Source: Beroe ovata (taxonomy: Eukaryota; Ctenophora; Nuda; Beroida; Beroidae). From it: DNA of 30,291 nt. The stretch covers positions 206,383 through 236,673 of the forward strand of contig CAMPET010000036.1 of assembly GCA_946803715.1 (NCBI GenBank), given 5' to 3'. The notes beneath the pieces are model-generated. The model was not told the DNA's origin. It searched no databases and was given only the letters and a program-made list of their open reading frames with translations. Numbering within the stretch: position 1 is the stretch's first letter; every line of letters starts with the position of its first letter. Both the position numbers and the translations under genes were made by a program. This document shows positions 10,801 to 21,333 of the stretch, piece by piece.

Positions 10801-11748
10801 TAGAGAGGTTAGTACTCACTTCTCAGTAAAGAACCTACCTGCTGGTTTATAAGTATAACCGTATCGTGTGGTTTACTTTTAGTTATGCTGCACGGCGTGC
10901 AATGCACGCACGCAGAGAATCGTGAGAAATAATGTCTCCGGCAAATTTCAAAAAACTACTTAGCCTATCACTTTGAAATTGAGGTATGCAACGTAGTATA
11001 CGTACTAGAAAGAAACCCTTTTTGATGGATAATCTATTAGCCCTGAAAGCAAGATCATAGATTTATTTAAAACCGTAGGAAAATCGCCTATTATACGGTT
11101 GTGTTATAGCGCATGACTTTCCAAAGCACTATAACTGTTTGTCTTGAGTTGAAAATCAATTATATGACCATTAGGTGTTCTGGAATTATATGAACGGATG
11201 ATAAACGGTTTACCGTTACGGTAATTCTCTGTCAAATGAGGAACATATGTTTGAATAATGTAAACCTCATACTGCGAACAATGACCTTAGGGAAAAGTAT
11301 TAACCTGGGTAAAATCATTATCAATAGCGATGCAGTTGAGTATAATGATGCTAAAAAGTACCTAATATATAACGGAAATCAATAATGAAAAACTATTTAT
11401 CTATTTCATCAAATTTGCGATTGTTTGAAGATGTTTACTTTACTACTCATGACTAGCTGATGCTGGTATTATCAATACTAAGGTAAAAGGGTTGTGAAAT
11501 GGTTGAATCACACACAGCCCCCTCTCTTCAGAGCCAATGAGTGTGTGACTGAGCATGAGCGACTCTCCCGCCTGGTGGATGAAAGTGACACCACCGCTCA
11601 GCAGATCCTTGACACCCAGCGCCGGTGGTTCTCCGGGCACATTGTGTGGGTGAAAAAGTGCGGGAGGTACAGCAGTACCACTTCCCCCTTCACATTCCTC
11701 AGAGATGTCTCCTCAACAATGGATAGCAGTCTGGCGCCCCACGATTGA
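7833..11748 (+). CDS. class I terpene synthase (terpene cyclase), eight exons
   Basis: Class I terpene cyclases ionise a prenyl diphosphate (FPP, GGPP or similar) with Mg2+ and cyclise the carbocation; the product here cannot be predicted. Exons: 7833-7974, 8250-8455, 9324-9473, 9751-9867, 10009-10234, 10428-10537, 10713-10807 and 11532-11748. All introns are GT-AG, and the phases join to 1263 nt, giving 420 residues. Seen: aspartate-rich motif DDIRD (147-151); candidate sensor/linker residues R267 and D270 in EEYEELRMKDSAGA; NSE-type motif NDLFSYEKQ (309-317), in which the usual final Glu is Gln; and a terminal WVKKCGRY with the conserved RY pair (394-395), followed by a 25-residue tail. Helical single-domain architecture, no signal peptide, probably cytosolic; residues 1-45 have a basic patch (RRLRKRK). 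The start is the first in-frame ATG. Motif spacing resembles microbial-type cyclases, as reported for octocoral and sponge enzymes, and not isoprenyl diphosphate synthases, which carry two DDxxD motifs. No pathway partner is adjacent. Confidence 0.9.
9475..9540. repeat. TG microsatellite in terpene synthase intron 3
   Basis: An interrupted TG tract with one unresolved base at 9513. It begins directly at the 5' splice site of intron 3 (gag|gtgtgtgtg), so the donor is part of the repeat. Confidence 0.85.
10235..10380. repeat. TG microsatellite with 64-base assembly gap, intron 5
   Basis: TG repeats flank a run of N at 10261-10324. The right side contains the variant unit tgtgtc in several copies. 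The tract starts at the donor of terpene synthase intron 5 (gcag|gtgtgtg). The real length is unknown because of the gap; the exons on both sides are intact and in phase. Confidence 0.9.
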
Positions 11749-14086
11749 GAGGGAGTGGAAAGTGGCAGAGAGAAGTGCAATTCAGTACGCGCGCGCAGTG
11801 AACACACACACACACGTGCAAGACGCAAGTATCCAGTGTGTGCGCGGTGCGCGCTCAAGCTGTGTAAGAAAGAGATAGTATGCACTGAACTTAGCGTCAG
11901 GTACTTTCAGAGATCTGAGCCAGAATGAGAAGACTTTGACAAGAAATATAATAGGAGAAGCATGATTAGAAAAAGGGACAGATCTGTAGAAGTAGATTGG
12001 AAAACAGAGACTTTATCAGAAAACTATTTTGATTGGCCAAATTTTCAGAAGGTCAAACTACTATATAGGTAGTGAGTATGACCAGATTTTAAAAACCTTT
12101 TTTTAATGATTTTTAATTTTTCATTTTACACTCCTCGGAGTTAGTGTGCCTGAGTCGTGTATACGAAACTGAAGGTACAGTACTTAGGTAGATCAAAATG
12201 GTGATGAGGCATCACCGCTTTTTATATGAGATACTTGACTCAGGATGGTTACCACAATTTTCAAATATTATATAACAACAGGATATTGTGTACTATGAGA
12301 GGAGTGATTGTCAGAGGTAAGATAAAGAGTGTAACCGAGTGTTTTTAGGTTTTCATAAACCGGACGCTGGATATTGTTGACTGTTATGATATAGGCAGAT
12401 ATTATAATATTTCTTAATTTACTTCAATAACTTTAATATTTGAAAACGATTAATACATGACAAGTTCAATATTTATTTCATCATTCAGATCGTTGGCTCA
12501 TCATGATTTGTACCACCCCGTATGTCAATGATTAATTCCATATTGGAAGACAATATTGTGCGAAAATTTCAGAACTTATTTCACATGCTATACCACATTC
12601 CTCACTCATGCCTTCCTTGAACGACAATCGGTGACACGCGTCGTGTCACAATTTTGCACTATTAAACATTGATTTCCACGGAAGAAGTTTTTAAGAACAG
12701 TTTCCTGACTGAATTCTATAATAATTCTATTAGTTAATTAATCAACTAATTAATTGATATTTGTTAAATTCTGTAGTTTTAGTTAAGAATTATTTCATTT
12801 GAATAGCTCAGTTTTTTTACTACACTTCAGACATCCAGGATTTCGAAATGAAAGTAAAAATAATGCGAAGTTACAAGAACGGTTATTACAGTAAAACGTG
12901 TAAGAAGAACACAAAAAGGGGGTGACAAGAAACAGCTCATGCACCACGTGCATATCAGCACGTGATGCAAAGCGCCGTGCGCGCGCAAACACACCCTAAA
13001 CATATCTCATACTGAAGAAGAGAAGCTGCACAAGAATATACACTTACACAGGGTAGAACACAGATTTTGCCTTCACAAATATTAACTTCCCTGCATCATT
13101 ACATGACACATTAAACTAAATATGATCTTCCCAAGTAAAACGCACACACTGTAATCAAACACACACACGGTTTCTATCGCCAGGTTTATTATGGTGAATG
13201 AAGTTCCTCAGAGAAAGGCCTGTCCACGGGTTCAGATACTGCAAAGTCCTGGGATTTAGGGGATAAATAGGGGGATGTGCTGGGTTTGATGATGCGGAAA
13301 TGAGCCAGTGTGGGGATTTAAAACTAAAATGAGTTATGGCGGGGAAAAGAATTGAAGCTGGGGATGTTGGAAGGACTGGGAGATGTGAGGAAATCTGTAT
13401 GAAAAAGTACATTTCACATATGAAATGTAAAATAGTGGCACGAGACCAAGTTCTCAGAGCTGGACACAGTGAGGACCAATTGAATTGCATGAAGTAGGTA
13501 TATTAGCGAGAGACAGCGGACATATATATTTGAAGATGAAATCTTATGACATTATAGATAGGTAGGTACCGACATATTTAGATACGAGACTGAGCAAAAA
13601 GCGACCCTCTCTCTGGTTTCAAAATGCCTAAGCTGTTACCGCACCATTTTATTTGAACACTTGACGATGCCCATGGACTGCACTCTAAAGCTATGGATCG
13701 TCATAAGTCAATAGTCACCCTAACTCTTTCGACATTCCTGCTGTTGTTCAGCAGCTCTGGGCAGCAAGAAATTAGTGGATAGCCACTACAAGAACACTAT
13801 AGTACACACTCGAGGGAAACACCTCCTGGATTAAGATATCCGAAATAGAGATTCTGTGTGGTGAACCATACGGCCCTCGTCGATATAATAGGTTATACTT
13901 TAGGTTTAATGGGTTTAATATATGACAAACTAGGTGAGTGCCCAGTAGGTAGGTACAATGTAGTGAAGACAGTATACAAATAATGAGATACAACATATAT
14001 GGGTTACAAACACATAATAAGACGCGCACAGTGCACAGTGCAACTGCACACACATAACGATACTCATGCAAAACTAACCAGATGTT
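11749..14086. other. intergenic stretch; nothing convincing
   Basis: This stretch lies downstream of the terpene synthase. A short CA tract and alternating cgcgcg words occur at 11785-11855. An AT-rich self-complementary segment (ttagttaattaatcaactaattaattga) lies at about 12730-12757. ORFs of up to 111 codons on the minus strand (13155-13490) have low-complexity composition and no splice support. No canonical AATAAA was seen shortly after the terpene synthase stop. Confidence 0.4.
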
Positions 14087-14586
14087 CTAATCGGCGAACA
14101 GGAACGCTGATCCCTCCTCTTTTCTGAAGGCAAAGTTCTCCTCTTCTGAGCTCTCATACATTTCCTCGGCTGAATCCAACTCATTATCTGGGTTATATTT
14201 TAACTCTTTGGAATGAATCAAGGTACCAGTTGAGCATAAAAAGCATATTCGGGTTTTATCAATATCAATATTTTCTTGATCCTAGCTTACCCTCGTAGTG
14301 GTTTTCTTCACAGTTCCTGAAACATTATTCTGTAACTTGTAAACACCCGACAGTTTACAATTCAATTCAGATCTTAATTCTTGAAATTAAAAACTTGTCA
14401 AGCCGCTCCATATTGACGTCTACAACAGTCTATTTCCCGCTAAAATTCTTTGGAATCGCGAGATCGCGGACGAATTAAAGCAATGAAAAAATAGTTCTGG
14501 TAAAACACCCGTTCATGTACTCACACTGAAAGTGTCATCGTTGAGAGGATCAGTAGAGTGGCTGTGATGGTGAGGAACAACTTCAT
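14087..14586 (-). CDS. small secreted acidic peptide precursor, three exons
   Basis: Exons on the minus strand: 14586-14527, 14329-14291 and 14203-14087, all joining in phase 0 through GT-AG introns (the middle exon's donor agg|gtaagc is strong). The product has 71 residues. Residues 1-20 (MKLFLTITATLLILSTMTLS) form a clear signal peptide; exon 2 adds NNVSGTVKKTTTR, with an N-glycosylation sequon (NVS) and basic KK; exon 3 is highly acidic (EEMYESSEEE) and ends FLFAD. There are no cysteines after the signal peptide, so it is not a disulfide-rich peptide. The family is not recognised. It could be a peptide-hormone-like or matrix-associated acidic secreted protein, but no function is claimed. 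Exon 1 could use an alternative donor two bases downstream with better consensus (cagt|gtgagt), but that gives a stop in exon 2. Confidence 0.55.
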
Positions 14587-15584
14587 TCTGAACGTGTGTG
14601 TGTAGGTGTGCGAGGGACTAGAGAGAGAGAGAGAGAGCTCTGTGGTGTTGCTGATTCACACAACGGCTATTGAAAGCTATTGACAGTTACTGAGAGCCGG
14701 CTCTGTTTTAATGTGTGTTAAGAGGCGAATGGGCGGTAACTGTCATTACAGGCTGATCTCGTGACCCAGATCACCTAGATAACCAGATGTACGTAACACG
14801 GTCAGTCGTTAATCAGACTAATTGGTGATAATAACCAATTAGCATCACACCCCGTGACGTTAAATGAGAGGAATTCGATCAATTAGCTGGCCATGTGATG
14901 AGTCAGCAAGGAGACAAATCAGCAGCGGGTGGGAAGTTTAATCTTTACTCTGACCAGGATGACACATGTCCATCCCGGAACTGACATACCTACTCATAGC
15001 TATGGGAAATAGCTGGCGTTATAATAGCTGCGAAACTATAAACATTGTAATGAAAAAGTCAATACAGATTCTTGGAAATTCATATGTTCACAGCCAGGTG
15101 GACCGGTTGTTAATGAAGGATGGGCAATCTGCAGATTCTGCAGTGATAAGAATACTGCGAGACAATCAGTGGATAGTATTCCACTATTATAGTGTGCCCA
15201 CTTTGATTCACATTGTACAACTTATGAACTTAGTATCACAGAGCTTTCATGTTGATCCCAGATCAAATTTTAAATTACTAATCATCTCAAAATATTCAAT
15301 CAGTTTATTAAATCACGGCCGAAAAGGTCCAGAAAAGTGGTCCAAAAAGTAGACTCTCATCGAAAATGATATTTGATCCAAACCTGAGCACGATTTTAAT
15401 TCGGTATATAGCGGGTCCCTTGGTCATATCAAAATAGAAAATGATCATATTCTGTCAGTAGGAATATACAGTAATTGGAAGAAGATAATATAATCATTCA
15501 CCAACTCATCGATATGTCCCAGCACGGTATGTGAATGTAGGTAGAAATTCCCTGATAATACAAAACTCTGATAACATTGAAAAA
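14587..15584. other. intergenic stretch with GA microsatellite and one chance-length ORF
   Basis: A GA run lies at about 14622-14638, just upstream of the secreted peptide gene. A 128-codon ATG ORF at 14966-15352 (+) has no recognised domain or splice support. An AATAAA on the minus strand (15304-15309) is a likely poly(A) signal for the coiled-coil gene. Confidence 0.4.
15304..15309 (-). terminator. candidate poly(A) signal AATAAA for coiled-coil gene
   Basis: The plus-strand TTTATT here reads AATAAA on the minus strand, about 275 bp downstream of the coiled-coil gene's stop. Its place and orientation fit a 3' UTR end, but a single hexamer in AT-rich DNA is weak evidence. Confidence 0.35.
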
Positions 15585-18500
15585 TCATCCACTAAAGAGC
15601 TCTAGCTCACGAATTCTTGACTCATAGTGGGCCTGAAGTTCTGCAATTTGACTCTCCACTGCGATTTTATCAACACAATTGTCAATCATTTCATTCTGCT
15701 CTTTTATTTTCTTCCCAAAGTCTTCCCTCAACTTAGCTTGCTTGTCTCTTTGTTTCTGCAGGGCAGCGTTAAGCTTCCTGTTTTCGATACGTAACAACTG
15801 GACTTCTTCTTCCTTATAGGCAGCCTCCTGTAGTCTCGGGTCATTGTACTGGAGAGAGTCCACCAAGGCTTTGTATTCCTCTAGTTGTATGCTTGCTTCT
15901 TTGAAATCCTCCAGCAAGTCCCTCTGTCTGTTGTCAGCGTCTTCTTGTGCACTCTGCAACTGTAGTTTTAGTGTCTCCATAGCAAATGCATTCTCCTGCA
16001 GCTTCCCTTCACTTTCTTGCTTCGCTTCCAGTAATTGAGCTAGTGCTTCTTTCAACCTGATTACTTTGTCATCCTTCATTGTGAGCTTATTGGTAACTTC
16101 AGCAAGTTCTTTTTCATGCTCTGAAGCTCTCAAGTCAAGTTCTTCTCTCAATTCTTCTATCTCTCTAAGTCTCAAATGATTAGACTCCTCTAGCTTTTCT
16201 AATGCATCTTGAATGGAGACTTTTTGCTGAACAAGATCTGCTATACTGGCTTCTAATTGAACATGAGCATTGGCACTTTCTTCTGCCTTCCTAGCAGATT
16301 CCGAAGCAATTAATCCCTCTAGTTCCTTGACATTTGCTTCTAATTCAGCTATTCTGCTATCCCTAGCCTGGAACTCACTATTCAGTATTTTACTTGCAGT
16401 CTTCTCTTTCCGCAACTCTTCATCAAGCTTCTCATTTGTTTCGGTGAGCACACTGATCTCACTGGACAAACTCTGAAAACGTGTTTGGAACTGTTTTGCC
16501 TTCAAAGAAAGCATTTTGATCTTCTTATTCTTGGAACTGATGATTTCTTTGTGAGTCAGTTCATGATCCTCAACAGCTTTCTTTACCTCTGAGATTTGCT
16601 GCTCATATTCGGAGAGTTTTGATTCCAAATCACGGACTGTTGACTTACTGACTGACAGCATGGCATCCTTCTCTTTTACCGAGCCACTGAGGAAGGAATT
16701 ACGGTCTTGAAGGTCCTTCAACTCTCTGGACAGCATCTGTATTTTCTCTGTTGCCTTCCTTTCAAGTTTCTCCACCAGCTTGTATACCTTCTTAAGGTTT
16801 TCAACCAAATCTTTCTTCTCTTTGTTAACACAGCACACAGCCTTATTAAGTCCTTCAAGCTTGTCAAGAAGGAGCTCCTTCTCACTTCTATCATTTTCCT
16901 TGAGAGAAGTGCAGTGCTCGTGTATACGTTGAAGTAACTGGTACTTCTGAAGGATGTTGGTCACTTCATCATTCGCCTGCTTCACTTCTTTCAGTATGGT
17001 ATCTTTTTCTAGCTTGAATGTCTCCATCTGTTGTTTTGTTGCCACAAAACGATCAAAAAGACGGAATTGGGCTTCCTGAGCTGCTTCAATTTGTACATTC
17101 AGTTGATTTACCTGAGTGAATGACAAGCTATTGAATATTGATATATAGTGACCAAATCAGTCTGACATCTTAGGGAGTAATTTCAAAAAGTGATACCTAC
17201 AGAAAGTTTGGAATGATACCTGAATAACTCCTCAGTTCTCATCCCAATAAAATACGCAAACGTAATTTGTTAAAGCAGAGGAACTACTAGACTTACGTGC
17301 AAATGCAGCTGGCTGATATCTACGTCACTATCGAATAGAGTTTGGTTGAGCTGGGAAACTTTCGCAGACAGATTTTCGTTACTGTCGCCCTGAGAGAAGC
17401 ATCCAGGTCAAACATTAGTGATTACTTAGTGGGATAAATTATAAGGTATTTTCTGATATTACTAGAATACTAGGTGCTCATCGAAAGAACTATAACATAA
17501 GGAGTAAGGAACTATAACATAAGGAAAACTATAACATAAGGAGTAAGGAAAAGTGGAAACCTGTGTTGAGAATAATCTAGCTGACGCCTCAACTTTATAA
17601 AGGAGCATGTTCCTGTTTTCAATAGCGTCTTGAATCCTTCCTGTAAGATCCATTATGGCCTTCCTGCATTCTGACATTTCCTTCTGACGCTTCACCCACA
17701 TTTCCCTCTCAATTTCTATAGGTGGTTCAGGCTGTGTTAGAGTAACAGGATGGTTACCTTGATGACCACATTGATGGATACCATGTTGGCTATAGGGATC
17801 ATCATGTTGATTATCATGTCTTTTATGAACATTTCTACTTTGATTGCCATTGATGCTTTCCTCATAATTTTGGTGATGTTCTGCCTGTGGACTTCTTACT
17901 GGTTTCTTTGTGACAACGACCTTGGAGGGTAATGTAGCAAATGTGGGGCTTCGACCTTGCTTGATATTAGAAGTGGAGGAGGGTGATGGAGAAATATGAT
18001 ATCTTGTGTTGAGAACCGGAGCAGTTCTTCCTAGTACCTGGTTGGAACTGTTGACTCTCATACGTTTCTCTGAGATTACACCATCAGTCGGATAGTCTGA
18101 CAGTTTGTATGTAGAGAGATGTGTCAGATTGTTTGAAGTATTGTTTGAATGAGAATAGATCATGGCTTTGTCTACCCGTGGAGGGGTAGATGATCTACTG
18201 GAAGTGGAAAACTTGTTGAAATCAAGTAGGGAGGACTTGGTTGGAGAGGAAACCCTATGGGACTCAACCGAATATTTGGATGGTTCAACGACAAGAGAAG
18301 TCCTTGAGGATGTCCTATCGTTGTTTGGAGTAAGATGACCATCATCATACGAATCATATTGAAGAGATTGTTTTGATAAAGGAGCTGTGGGATCACCCGA
18401 CTTAGTCAGATGAAAGTTAGGAACACAATCGTTGCCATCCTCTCCGATAACCTCTAACTCCTCATCTAGCCCTTCTTGTTCATCTGAGGGATTTCGCCGA

Positions 18501-18949
18501 AATGTAGAGGGGTTGCTAGAGCAGTGGTCGGTTAGGGTAAGGTCCGGTCTGTAAAGAGAAGCATCGCTCATCCCACCCTCATCCTTTGGCTCACGCTCCG
18601 CATCCTTTGTCAGAGAATTGGTACTGCTAGTTGTCGATTCCTTGGTGATATTAGCGGAACTTCCCTGTTTGATGAGCGTGGAGCTGTGAGTATCGATGCC
18701 CTCCTTAAAATGACCTAATGACGGTTCTTTTGATGGTCCAAGAAAATCAACGGATGATCCTCCCTTGAGAAAGGAATCGGATGTCTGACTAAAGATATCG
18801 AGAGAACTGAATATCTCGTCAATCTCACTGCCTATCTTGTGGAAAGAGGAACTGAGCTCCGAGTCGACGGGAGAGTAGTTCATGCTAGAGGGAATGGAGG
18901 GGGAGTGAGATTGGGAGTAATCATGATCAGGATCACTAAGAAATTGCAA
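15585..18949 (-). CDS. long coiled-coil protein, Ser-rich N-terminus, three exons
   Basis: Exons on the minus strand: from at least 18883 (first in-frame ATG) to 17561, then 17389-17297 and 17111-15585; all phase 0, GT-AG. The model gives about 980 residues. Residues 1-400 are Ser/Thr/Asn-rich and probably disordered. A helical segment starts at about 400 (MWVKRQKEMSECRKAIMDLT) and leads into an almost unbroken coiled coil of about 540 residues, rich in Glu, Lys and Leu heptads, ending at the stop. There is no catalytic domain or membrane segment. The open frame extends upstream of the ATG, and a good acceptor (caatttcttag) lies at 18936, so an upstream exon may exist. Long coiled coils of this type are common in centrosomal, ciliary, cytoskeletal and golgin proteins. 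The adjacent centrin-family genes make a centrosome/cilium role attractive but unproven. No orthologue was recognised. Confidence 0.85.
17489..17550. repeat. short tandem repeat (aactataacataagg) beside a splice donor
   Basis: Three copies of aactataacataagg, two followed by agtaagg, form an imperfect tandem array. It lies in intron 1 of the coiled-coil gene, within 10-70 bp of the 5' splice site (donor at 17559-17560). On the minus strand the copies read as open frame, so a retained intron would add a repetitive tail before a stop. Confidence 0.7.
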
Positions 18950-19345
18950 GTTCAGGATAGAATGATTTTAGTACATCTTCAAGGGAACTAGGGAACTATC
19001 AACTTTAATGAATGATCATAATCTTGATTCTTGATGTATGTTATTATACGTATCACAGAACCTTCTATTCCGGTGTAATATTTATGTACATTATACACAT
19101 GGCTTCACATTCATACAGTCATACACATACAACACAAAACAAACAACCTTTTTCAACTGTACAGTAACTTTTCTTTCTAAGAGCGGCACTAAATAATGTT
19201 TCCGCCATTCCCATTCCTGATTTCAAATCAGTCAGGTCCTTGAGTCAGTTCTAATTCTATCAGTCTACCAGTGCTGTTTTCTGCTACCGTGCTCCAGTCA
19301 ATGTAAAGTGTAAACACCGCACTCGTCATTGTCTCCCATAATTCA
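18950..19345. other. spacer between coiled-coil and centrin-like genes
   Basis: About 400 bp on the minus strand between the stop of the centrin-like gene and the start of the coiled-coil gene. It would hold the 3' UTR of one and the promoter or first exon of the other. No clear exon was found. Confidence 0.35.
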
Positions 19346-21333
19346 TCACGGGAAGGAGAACAATGAATCCCTCTTGCGGGAACTCTTCCTACTCTCCACT
19401 CCCCCTCTTCCCCCAGCTCCCCCAACACAGTTTGTCCCCCTGAAGAGGTTTGTTCGTAGCATCACCGCGATAAACTCTTTCTGTGTCACCTCACCGGTTC
19501 CCTCCTTATCTGCTGCTGCTATCATGTCGTCTATCTCGGTTTGGGAGATATCCTCGTCTAGCGGGGTGGGGGTCAGTAGGATTGATCTATCAATAAATTA
19601 ACACCGTTGACTGTTCAAATAATCACTTCACAAGAACAAAATGAATCTCACCAAGTCTTTGACAGAGTTTCTTCAGCGATGACGCTGTGATCTTGCCTGT
19701 CCTATCTACAGGAAACAATGATAAAAGTTAGGTTAAATTATTTTTGGTGTTCACAGTACAAGGAAAATGTCTTAAAATTTATGCAGTGTGAACATGAACG
19801 GGTTCCGCATTGTATAGATCCACAGACAATGCGGAACCCGTTCATGTTCACACTGCATAAGTTTTAAGACATTTTACTGCATAAATTTTAAGACATTATC
19901 CTTGTACCGTGAACACCAGAAATAATTGAACCTAACTGCTATAGAACGTCATTTGAATGGGCCTGGTTCCCCAATAGGGAGACTTACCTATGTCCATAGC
20001 GGAGAACCCAGACATGAGTTCCTCATACACATCGAAACTGTCTCCCTGTTCCATGAGGACGATATCCACGAACTGGGAGAAGGTGATACCACTCTCCAAG
20101 TTGCAGTTGCAGTCCGCTGAGAGGGGGACGAGAATGGGGTCAAGAAACGATAGGGGAGGGATGGTGCATGATAATAGTCAGGGAACTAGAGTTAATCACA
20201 CGCCCAGTTGATGGCAACGGTACATGATAACACAGTTTCTTCACCAAAGAACACTCCCCAGTACATACCAATAGCTCCCATGAGTTCCTTATCGTCAGCG
20301 TTGAAGCCCATCGTCTTGAGGGATTTCCTTAGAACGGGGTAAGTTAGAACTCCCTGACCACCAATATCGAATATCGAGAATAGCTCTCTCAGTTCCCGGA
20401 CCTTATCGGATACGGAGTATCAATGTATATTATCAACCATGGGAATATTCCGAAGAAAAAAATGCGAGGTTACGTAGAGATTATGTAGAGAGTGCTATGA
20501 AGTATGAAGGTACCTCCTGGGGACTGAGCTCGTGCTGAGCTCGCTGACTGAGACCCTTATACATGGTCTCTGCTGGCTCTTGTAAAACTTTCAGTATACT
20601 CTCCATCTGGCGGGTTTGTATATTCAGAGTAAAGGTGTTTTCATTAGCGGATATAATGCTTCGAGGAAATGATACTGTTAATCTTTGAGAATTTCGAAAA
20701 ATCGCGAGAACTTTTTTGGAATGTTATATGCATTTTCGCACTCGATTTCTCGATCACATACGGTCCGTAATATGTACCTTAATACGTTACAAAGTTGCCT
20801 GTTATGATTGACCTAAAACATGCAGAATACCTACAACTATATGCATATACCTATTATATGGGCTTCTATCGAAATATTTGAAAGATTGCGAAATATTCAA
20901 TAGATTGCGAAAGATTGCTCACAAACATCAGACAGAACAGAACAAAGACAACACGTTAGGAACAGATATGAGAGGCACAGTGTGAAGTAATACAGAATAA
21001 GCTGAACAGGGAGCACGATGTAATCAATAAGCATAGCTCAGTGGGGGGCGGCGGCAGTGAAACACTGCTAGCGACTATTGCCATCCCGAGCTAGCGAGGA
21101 GAAATGGTGGACTATAGCGTTATTCAGTGAGTTTGCTATCGTGAATTGGTACTGACCACGCGGTTGTTCGAAGTTGGTGGGTGCGCAAGTGGCTCGGGGG
21201 GAGGGGAAGGGGAGGGACTGTGGTTCTCCATGACCATAACAGCAGAAACTTGTGACAATATTGCTTCATCGGCCTGCTCTGGGGTCTTAATCTTCACTTT
21301 GGATGCTTTCGACTTTGCTTTCTTCTTTACCAT
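19346..21333 (-). CDS. divergent centrin-like EF-hand protein, six exons
   Basis: Exons on the minus strand: 21333-21157, 20606-20514, 20401-20269, 20116-19988, 19705-19652 and 19557-19346. GT-AG introns and phases join to 798 nt, giving 265 residues. The N-terminal 90 residues are specific: lysine-rich MVKKKAKSKASKVKIK, then a Ser/Pro tract. After that come centrin-type EF-hands. Hand 1 (FSIFDIGGQGVLTYPVLR) and the region around ADCNCNLESG have lost most Ca2+ ligands; DRTGKITASSLKKL is partial; the last hand (DKEGTGEVTQKEF) keeps acidic ligands and is followed by FIAVMLRTNLF, recalling the centrin C-terminus. A 30-residue Ser/Arg/Lys-rich tail follows. Centrins are about 170 residues and act at basal bodies and in Sfi1-type contraction, so this is an extended, diverged member with probably one Ca2+ site. 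A good acceptor just upstream of the ATG (acactag|C) leaves an upstream exon possible. Confidence 0.8.
19728..19935. mobile_element. long hairpin MITE in centrin-like gene intron
   Basis: Ends ttaggttaaatta and taattgaacctaa are near-perfect inverted repeats. The arms match almost completely inward through tggtgttcac, tacaagg, atgtcttaaaatttatgcagt, gtgaacatgaacgggttccg and cattgt, to a loop of about 15 bp near 19818-19832. The right arm carries an extra tandem copy of about 24 bp (actgcataaattttaagacatt). The arms are so similar that insertion or arm correction must be recent. The element lies wholly inside the intron between exons 4 and 5 of the centrin-like gene. It has no ORF. Confidence 0.85.
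21034..21044 (+). repeat. tRNA-like A box (SINE fragment?)
   Basis: TAGCTCAGTGG within gcatagctcagtgg matches the polymerase III A-box consensus as in tRNA-derived SINE heads. No complete tRNA fold or clear B box was found, so it is not called a tRNA gene. A related copy lies at 25140-25150. Confidence 0.3.

Noticed and set aside
7833-11748. Isoprenyl diphosphate synthase as alternative identity
   Set aside because: There is one DDxxD-type motif only, followed by an NSE-type motif and C-terminal RY. The second aspartate-rich motif of prenyltransferases is absent.
13155-13490. 111-codon ORF on the minus strand
   Set aside because: It is low-complexity and Pro/Ser/His-rich without domain features or splice sites. 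It looks like the reverse reading of G-rich intergenic DNA.
14966-15352. 128-codon ATG-initiated ORF on the plus strand
   Set aside because: There is no recognisable domain, splice support or promoter signal, and this length can arise by chance in 30 kb of six-frame sequence. It is kept only as a note.
15844-16937. Plus-strand ORFs opposite the coiled-coil exon
   Set aside because: They are shadows of the minus-strand coiled-coil reading frame, with Ser/Leu-rich composition as expected for the complement of Glu/Lys-rich codons.
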